Assembly (NCBI GenBank): GCA_022827095.1
Contig: JAJDTP010000004.1
Location: 62,001-126,000, forward strand
From: Dehalococcoidia bacterium
GTDB lineage: Bacteria > Chloroflexota > Dehalococcoidia > Lucifugimonadales > UBA3495
DNA length: 64,000 nucleotides
Direction of reading: 5' to 3'
Shown here one piece after another: positions 59,614-64,000 of this stretch. A program made the position numbers and the translations under genes. The notes beneath the pieces were generated by a model that ran no database searches, was not told where the DNA came from, and saw only the letters and a list, made by a program, of their open reading frames with translations. Each line of letters starts with the position of its first letter. Position 1 is the stretch's first letter.

Positions 59614-60495
59614 ATGAGTAATTTGATGCCAGGCAAAATCTGTCTCATAACCGGCGGCAGCGACGGCATCGGCTACGCGGCATCCCGCGAACTGGCCCGT
59701 ATGGGTGCCAGGGTGGTCATCGTAGGCCGCAACGCCACCAAGACCGAAGCCGCAGTGCGGCAGATCATCGCCGATACGGGCAACCCGGCGGTTGAGTGCC
59801 TGCTGGCCGACCTTTCCTCTCAGCGCGAGGTGCGGCGCGGCGCCGCTGAGGCGATGGCACTGGTACCTCATGTGGATGTGCTGTTGAACAATGCCGGCGC
59901 CATCTTCCTGTCTGACAAACGCAGCGCTGAGGACATCGAGATGACCTTCGCACTGAACCACCTGAGCTACTTCCTGCTGACCGGCCTGCTGCTCGAACAT
60001 CTGCGGAAAGCGCCACGGGCCCGGATCATCAACGTATCCTCCTGTGCCCATGAATCGCCGGGCAGGTTCCGGCTGGAAGACCTGCCCAAACCTGCCGGCA
60101 ATGGGGGATATGCAGCCTACAAACGCTCCAAGCTCTGCAACATCCTGTTCACCTATGAGCTCGCGCGGCGACTGGAGGGCCAGAACATCACGGTGAATGC
60201 CCTGCATCCCGGCCTGGTGCGGACCAACATCGCCCGCAACAATGGGCTGCTGGGTCGTGTGGTTAATTTCTTCATTGGAGTTCGCGGCATTGCCCCCGAC
60301 CAGGGAGCGGAGACGCCGGTGTACCTGGCCGCATCGCCCGAAGTGGAGGGTGTGAGCGGCAAGTATTTCGTCGACTGCCGGCCGGTGCCGTCCTCCAGCA
60401 TCAGTTACGACGCGGACCTGGCAGCCCGGCTGTGGGACATGAGCGCGTCCCTTACCGCCGCCGGAGATCCACCGGCTGCATTTCCGCTATCATAG
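59614..60495 (+). CDS. Short-chain dehydrogenase/reductase
   Basis: 293 residues from ATG 59614 (M-S-N-L-M-P-G-K); the frame is open further upstream but without homology. Rossmann N-terminus with T-G-G-S-D-G-I-G (NAD(P)-binding), N-N-A-G at about residue 91, and active-site Y-A-A-Y-K-R-S-K-L (Tyr/Lys). Typical of cytoplasmic NAD(P)-dependent oxidoreductases related to retinol or oxidoreductase-like SDRs. The following flavin-type gene is on the same strand at 60555, and the two may share a message. Confidence 0.92.
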   Translation: MSNLMPGKICLITGGSDGIGYAASRELARMGARVVIVGRNATKTEAAVRQIIADTGNPAVECLLADLSSQREVRRGAAEAMALVPHVDVLLNNAGAIFLSDKRSAEDIEMTFALNHLSYFLLTGLLLEHLRKAPRARIINVSSCAHESPGRFRLEDLPKPAGNGGYAAYKRSKLCNILFTYELARRLEGQNITVNALHPGLVRTNIARNNGLLGRVVNFFIGVRGIAPDQGAETPVYLAASPEVEGVSGKYFVDCRPVPSSSISYDADLAARLWDMSASLTAAGDPPAAFPLS

Positions 60496-60554
60496 GTTCG
60501 GCGTCTTGACGAATGGCATCGCGGATCCGACGAGAGGATGCAGGAGGAAATACC

Positions 60555-60974
60555 TTGGGAACGCTGAACTCAGCAGAGGTGGATGAATTTCTGTCCCAGC
60601 CCCTGACGGCGCAGTTGGTCACCATGCACGCGGCCGGCACTCCCCACGTGGCGCCGGTCTGGTTCCTTTGGGATAAAGGGCGGGCATTGGTGATGGCCGA
60701 CCGAGCGGCGGTCAAGGTGCGAAACATTCGCCGCAACTCCGCCGTTGCCCTGTGCGTCGCCACTCCGGATCACCCCTATTCGTTTGTGACCATCGAGGGC
60801 ACGGCCGAGGTAACCGACAGCGGGCTGGATGACATGGTGCGCCGGACCTGCGTCCTCTACGAAGGAGAAGAGCGAGGCGCCGAGTTCGCCGCAGAGCTTC
60901 TGGCAGACGAACGGTTGAGCCTGATCGTCATTTCCCCGGGTCGTTTCATCTCCTGGAAAGAGGACGAGGAATAA
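60555..60974 (+). CDS. PPOX-class flavin/F420-binding oxidoreductase
   Basis: 139 residues with TTG start at 60555, chosen because an AGGAGG (60542-60547) is ideally spaced (7 bases); an upstream ATG at 60513 has no site. The split-barrel FMN/F420-binding fold is visible in L-V-T-M-H-A-A-G-T-P-H-V-A-P-V-W-F, K-V-R-N-I-R-R-N-S-A-V-A-L, and F-V-T-I-E-G-T-A-E-V. Related enzymes reduce or oxidise small molecules with F420 or FMN; substrate unknown. It follows the SDR by 59 bases. Confidence 0.85.
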   Translation: MGTLNSAEVDEFLSQPLTAQLVTMHAAGTPHVAPVWFLWDKGRALVMADRAAVKVRNIRRNSAVALCVATPDHPYSFVTIEGTAEVTDSGLDDMVRRTCVLYEGEERGAEFAAELLADERLSLIVISPGRFISWKEDEE

Positions 60975-61124
60975 GAAACCATCTCAAAACTGGGCGGCAT
61001 CTAGCAGCCCGTCTGAGGATTGCCGGCGACTGCTGATGAGGCCATGCGGTGGGCACGGTTTACATGGTCACCGGGCTTGGTGGTGTGGGATTGGCCAACG
61101 GGCAGCACACGGGCTCCACTGTCG

Positions 61125-61222
61125 CTAATGGTACGCACCAAGGTGGCAACGCCGGGCTGGGACCGCTTGGACACCCGGGTCAGCAGGTTGGGCACGAAGT
61201 GAGTACGACAGCGCTGCCATAA
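61125..61222 (-). pseudogene. IS256-family transposase fragment
   Basis: About 30 codons (W-Q-R-C-R-T-H-F-V-P-N-L-L-T-R-V-S-K-R, then S-Q-P-G-V-A-T-L-V-R-T-I) matching the IS256-like pseudogene at 29596-30790. Flanking bases read as nothing. It sits just beyond the modC stop at 61235, so no gene follows modC here. Confidence 0.7.
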
Positions 61223-61234
61223 TTGCACTTCCCC

Positions 61235-62356
61235 CTATTCGCTCAGCAGGAAGCATGACGACGCCTTGAAGATCGCCCACATGGGCAGCCCGGGTACGAT
61301 GCCCATGGCCTCCAAAGAAGTCCCGGTGATGTGGCACCGCAGCGGCACGCCGTCGCACTCCAGCGTCACCTCGTAACCAGGCGGCCTCGGCGACACCGCC
61401 GACACCACGCCGGCCCAGGTGTTGCGCGCCGACGACTGCGGCAGTGGCCCCGCCGCCAGGATGATGTCCGACGCCCGGATGCCAACGGTCACCGGATCCC
61501 CCACCGCGCAGCCGTCCGCCAGCGGGGTCTCCAGCAAGTGCTCCGCCGCCGCGCACACCATGGTGCCGTCCTGCGGCAGCCGCGCCGTCACCCGCATCTC
61601 CAGCAGGTTCTCGACTCCCACTAGCCTTGCCACACGGCCGCGCCCCGGCTGCTCCAACGCCGTCAACGGCGGTCCCTGCGCCACGGTGACGCCGGAATCG
61701 ATGATCTGCACCTCGTCGCCCAACGCCAGGGCCTCCTCCCGACTGTGCGTCACCAGGATCACCGGCACGTCGAATTGCCGCACCGTTGCCCGCAACTCCG
61801 AACCTAACTCTCGTCGCAGCTCCATGTCCAGTGCGGCGAAGGGCTCGTCCAGCAGCAGCAGGTCCGGTTGCGGTGCCAGCGCCCGGGCCAGCGCGGCCCG
61901 CTGCTGCTGCCCGCCCGACAGCTGCCAAACCCGACGGTCCTCCAGCCCGTCCAGTCGCAGCTTCTCCACCAGCCCGGCCACGCGATGCCGGGCGGATTCT
62001 CTCCGTCTGTCCCGCAGGCCGTAGGCGATGTTCTGGCGCACCGTCAGGTGGGGAAACAGGTGGTTCTGCTGCGTCACGTATCCCACGCCCCGGCGGTGCG
62101 GCTCCACCCAGACCGGCCGCCCACCGGCGCCGTTCCGGTCCTCGTACACCGTGCGGCCGGCGATGACGATACGGCCGGCGTCGGGCCGGACCAAGCCGGC
62201 GATGGTTCGCAGCGCTGTGGTCTTGCCCGCGCCCGACGGACCGAAGAGCACCAGGACCTGCCCGGCGTCCACCTCGAACTCAAGCTCCAATCGGAAGCCG
62301 CCCATGTTCACCGCAAAGCGCCCCGATGCGCCGTTGCCGCCTGGATGATCGCTCAT
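61235..62356 (-). CDS. modC: Molybdate ABC transporter ATPase ModC
   Basis: 373 residues from ATG 62356, which overlaps the modB stop (ATGA); the frame is open further upstream inside modB, but that part is unrelated. Walker A F-G-P-S-G-A-G-K-T-T, signature L-S-G-G-Q-Q-Q-R, Walker B L-L-L-L-D-E-P-F-A-A-L, and H-loop V-T-H-S-R-E-E-A. The C-terminal third has TOBE/Mop-like character (G-I-R-A-S-D-I-I-L-A), which binds molybdate in ModC. It hydrolyses ATP to drive uptake with ModB. Order modA-modB-modC. Confidence 0.95.
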   Translation of the reverse strand: MSDHPGGNGASGRFAVNMGGFRLELEFEVDAGQVLVLFGPSGAGKTTALRTIAGLVRPDAGRIVIAGRTVYEDRNGAGGRPVWVEPHRRGVGYVTQQNHLFPHLTVRQNIAYGLRDRRRESARHRVAGLVEKLRLDGLEDRRVWQLSGGQQQRAALARALAPQPDLLLLDEPFAALDMELRRELGSELRATVRQFDVPVILVTHSREEALALGDEVQIIDSGVTVAQGPPLTALEQPGRGRVARLVGVENLLEMRVTARLPQDGTMVCAAAEHLLETPLADGCAVGDPVTVGIRASDIILAAGPLPQSSARNTWAGVVSAVSPRPPGYEVTLECDGVPLRCHITGTSLEAMGIVPGLPMWAIFKASSCFLLSE

Positions 62357-63201
62357 GCCGTCGATCCGGTTCGCCGGAGCAGCACGCTCAGCGCCGCCAG
62401 CGCCAGCGCGGACATCGCCAGCAGCAGCACCGCCAACGCCAGCGCCGCCCCCAGGCTCGACTCCATGGCGGTCATGATGGCCAGCGGCATGGTCTGCGTG
62501 CGGCCGGTCAGGTTCCCGGCGAACATGATCGTCGCCCCGAACTCCGAGACTGCCCGAGCCCAGGCCAGGGTCAGCCCGGTCAGCAGCGACGGCCACGCCA
62601 CCGGCAGGGTCAGCCGCCAGAACGTTGCCCACGGCGAAACCCCCAGCGTCTGCGACACTTCCTCGTAGGTGGGGTCCACGCCGGCGAACCCGATCCGCGC
62701 CGCCCGGATGTAGAACGGCGCCGCCACGAACACCTGCGCGAAGATCACCGCCGCCGTGGTGAACGGCAGCGTCACGCCCAGGGCCCCCAGGACCGGTCCC
62801 AGCAACCCGTTCCTCCCGAACGCCATCAGCATCGCCACGCCGGCCACCACCGGCGGCAGCACGATGGGCAGCTCTACGAAGGTGTCGATGACCCGCAGCG
62901 CCGTCGACCGCCGGCGGGCCAGCAGCAAGGCAAAGGGCGTCCCGACCACCACGACCACCAACATGCTCACAACGCTGGTGATGATGGTGAGGCGGAGCGC
63001 CTGGAGCACCATGTCGCCCCTCAGGCCGGCCAGGAAGCCCTCCTGCTGGCTCGCCTGCACCAGCAGCGCCAGGATGGGCAACCCGATGAACAGGACGTAG
63101 ACGACAGTCGCCGCAACACCGGCCGGCGCCAGCGCCCCCAGGGACGATTGCTGTCGTCCGCCGTCAGCGCGGCCATTGCCCAGGAGGAACCTTGCGATCA
63201 T
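62353..63201 (-). CDS. modB: Molybdate ABC transporter permease ModB
   Basis: 282 residues from ATG 63201, preceded by the modA stop 3 bases away. Several membrane helices with the permease coupling motif E-V-S-Q-T-L-G-V-S-P-W-A-T-F-W-R and E-F-G-A-T-I-M-F-A-G-N. It overlaps modC by 4 bases. The partner of ModA and ModC for molybdate (or tungstate) import. Confidence 0.94.
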   Translation of the reverse strand: MIARFLLGNGRADGGRQQSSLGALAPAGVAATVVYVLFIGLPILALLVQASQQEGFLAGLRGDMVLQALRLTIITSVVSMLVVVVVGTPFALLLARRRSTALRVIDTFVELPIVLPPVVAGVAMLMAFGRNGLLGPVLGALGVTLPFTTAAVIFAQVFVAAPFYIRAARIGFAGVDPTYEEVSQTLGVSPWATFWRLTLPVAWPSLLTGLTLAWARAVSEFGATIMFAGNLTGRTQTMPLAIMTAMESSLGAALALAVLLLAMSALALAALSVLLRRTGSTA

Positions 63202-63204
63202 CGA

Positions 63205-64000
63205 TCACTGCGGTGGTGTAGGAGCAACGCCCCCGGACGGCATGCCATCGTGGCAGGGGCAGGCGACGTTGGCCGGCGGCGCAAAGCCGTATTCCCGAAG
63301 AATGGCCTGCCCATCGTCGCCCTGGACGAACGCGATGAAGTCCAGGGCGGCCTGGTGATGGATGGCCTCCCCCAGCGTCGCGATGGGATACTCGGCCGCC
63401 GGGTTGAATTCAAGCGGAATTTCGATCACGCGAAACGCATCCCCGTGTTGCGCCGCTCGCGCGTCCGTCTCGTACACGATGCCGGCGTCAACCTCGCCCA
63501 GGGCGACCTTCTGGGCCACGGCCCGCACGTTGGTCTCGTGGGTCACCACATTGGCCAACACGCGCTGGGCGAAGTCGTCGGGAAAGTCTGACGACTCCGC
63601 CATCAGGTCCAGCGTCGCGCGAGCGTACCCGCCGGCCGGCGCCTCCGGCGATGCGATGGCAATACTCACCCCCGGGCGCGCCAGGTCGTCCAGGCTCTGC
63701 ACGGCGTTGGAGTCGACCGGCGCGACCACCGCCATTCGGTTGGTGGCGAAGTATTCCGGAGTGTTCCCCAACAGGTTTGCTTTCCTCACCGCCGCCATCT
63801 GCTCCCAGTCGGCCGAGGCGAAGACGTCCGCCCGCGCTCCGTGTTCCAGCTGGGTCCGCAGCGCCTGGCTTCCCGCAAAGTTGAAGGTCACTCCGACACC
63901 GGGATGGTCAGTCTCAAAGGCGTCGGCTACGGCGCGAAACGGCTCCGCCAGCGACGCCGCGGCGAACACGGTCACGGTGTCTGCCGGCGTTTCCCCCTGC
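63205..64000 (-). CDS. modA: Molybdate-binding protein ModA, start outside the window
   Basis: Open to the right edge (frame continues to 64000). Visible: F-A-A-A-S-L-A-E-P-F near the start, F-N-F-A-G-S-Q-A-L-R-T-Q-L-E-H-G-A-R-A-D, V-F-A-S-A-D, G-G-Y-A-R-A-T-L-D-L and V-D-A-G-I-V-Y-E-T-D-A. These fit the extracellular lipoprotein/periplasmic ModA class that captures molybdate. The signal peptide lies beyond the edge. The C-terminus ends with a short Pro-rich tail. Confidence 0.93.
   Translation of the reverse strand, partial: QGETPADTVTVFAAASLAEPFRAVADAFETDHPGVGVTFNFAGSQALRTQLEHGARADVFASADWEQMAAVRKANLLGNTPEYFATNRMAVVAPVDSNAVQSLDDLARPGVSIAIASPEAPAGGYARATLDLMAESSDFPDDFAQRVLANVVTHETNVRAVAQKVALGEVDAGIVYETDARAAQHGDAFRVIEIPLEFNPAAEYPIATLGEAIHHQAALDFIAFVQGDDGQAILREYGFAPPANVACPCHDGMPSGGVAPTPPQ

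Overview
The window is a GC-rich (about 60% or more) bacterial chromosome segment. I infer a Chloroflexota genome, probably of the SAR202/Dehalococcoidia type. The basis is the mix of genes: LLM-class flavin oxidoreductase, COG3618 amidohydrolase, carboxymuconolactone decarboxylase-like protein, CaiB/BaiF CoA-transferase, YdiJ-like FAD/Fe-S dehydrogenase, very large CARDB and DUF11 surface proteins, and proline/threonine-rich 'PTPTPTP' linkers. There is no rRNA or other taxonomic marker here, so this placement is inference.

Layout. 1-1 kb: a tandem VapB-like antitoxin pair and a broken PIN toxin. 1.1-4.7 kb: type II glutamine synthetase divergent from two double-domain universal stress proteins. 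4.7-8.7 kb: minus-strand catabolic-looking genes (LLM oxidoreductase, amidohydrolase, CMD-like protein, SnoaL-like protein) plus a frameshifted coiled-coil/nuclease-like gene. 8.7-10.8 kb: repeats and a dead IS with terminal inverted repeats. 10.8-15.7 kb: CDF metal transporter, alpha/beta hydrolase and a 974-residue FAD/Fe-S dehydrogenase. 15.7-24 kb: a 2424-residue CARDB repeat protein and a co-directional secreted protein. 24.5-26.5 kb: CoA-transferase and an overlapping DUF2283/nuclease-like pair. 26.6-31.5 kb: a graveyard of decayed retropepsin-like genes and IS remnants around tRNA-Phe. 31.5-35.3 kb: a repeat lipoprotein followed by an OmpR/kinase pair. 36-41.5 kb: a lipoprotein metalloprotease, dispersed repeats and a single-chain GAF-PAS-kinase-REC-wHTH protein. 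41.6-46.7 kb: small genes, then a GPP34(GOLPH3)-cytochrome P450 fusion coupled to a membrane acyltransferase. 46.9-52.4 kb: a membrane-tethered protein with two DctP-like domains and a 5'-nucleotidase-family lipoprotein. 52.5-59 kb: two large surface proteins (DUF11/FN3 and anchor-M-like). 59.6-61 kb: an SDR and a PPOX-type flavoprotein. 61.2-64 kb: a modABC molybdate transporter, with modA running off the right edge.

How it fits together. Much of the window is envelope biology: two-component sensing, lipoproteins and huge adhesin-like repeat proteins. Around this are small-molecule oxidation genes of a heterotroph. Several intergenic spaces carry dispersed repeats: a 236-bp element in two copies, a palindromic element of about 138 bp with CTCACGCGTAC termini, and GGAT-heptad tracts. 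The most unusual items are the GPP34-P450 fusion, the double-DctP tethered receptor, and a retropepsin-like/zinc-finger/RNase H-like fusion that has lost its protease catalytic motif.
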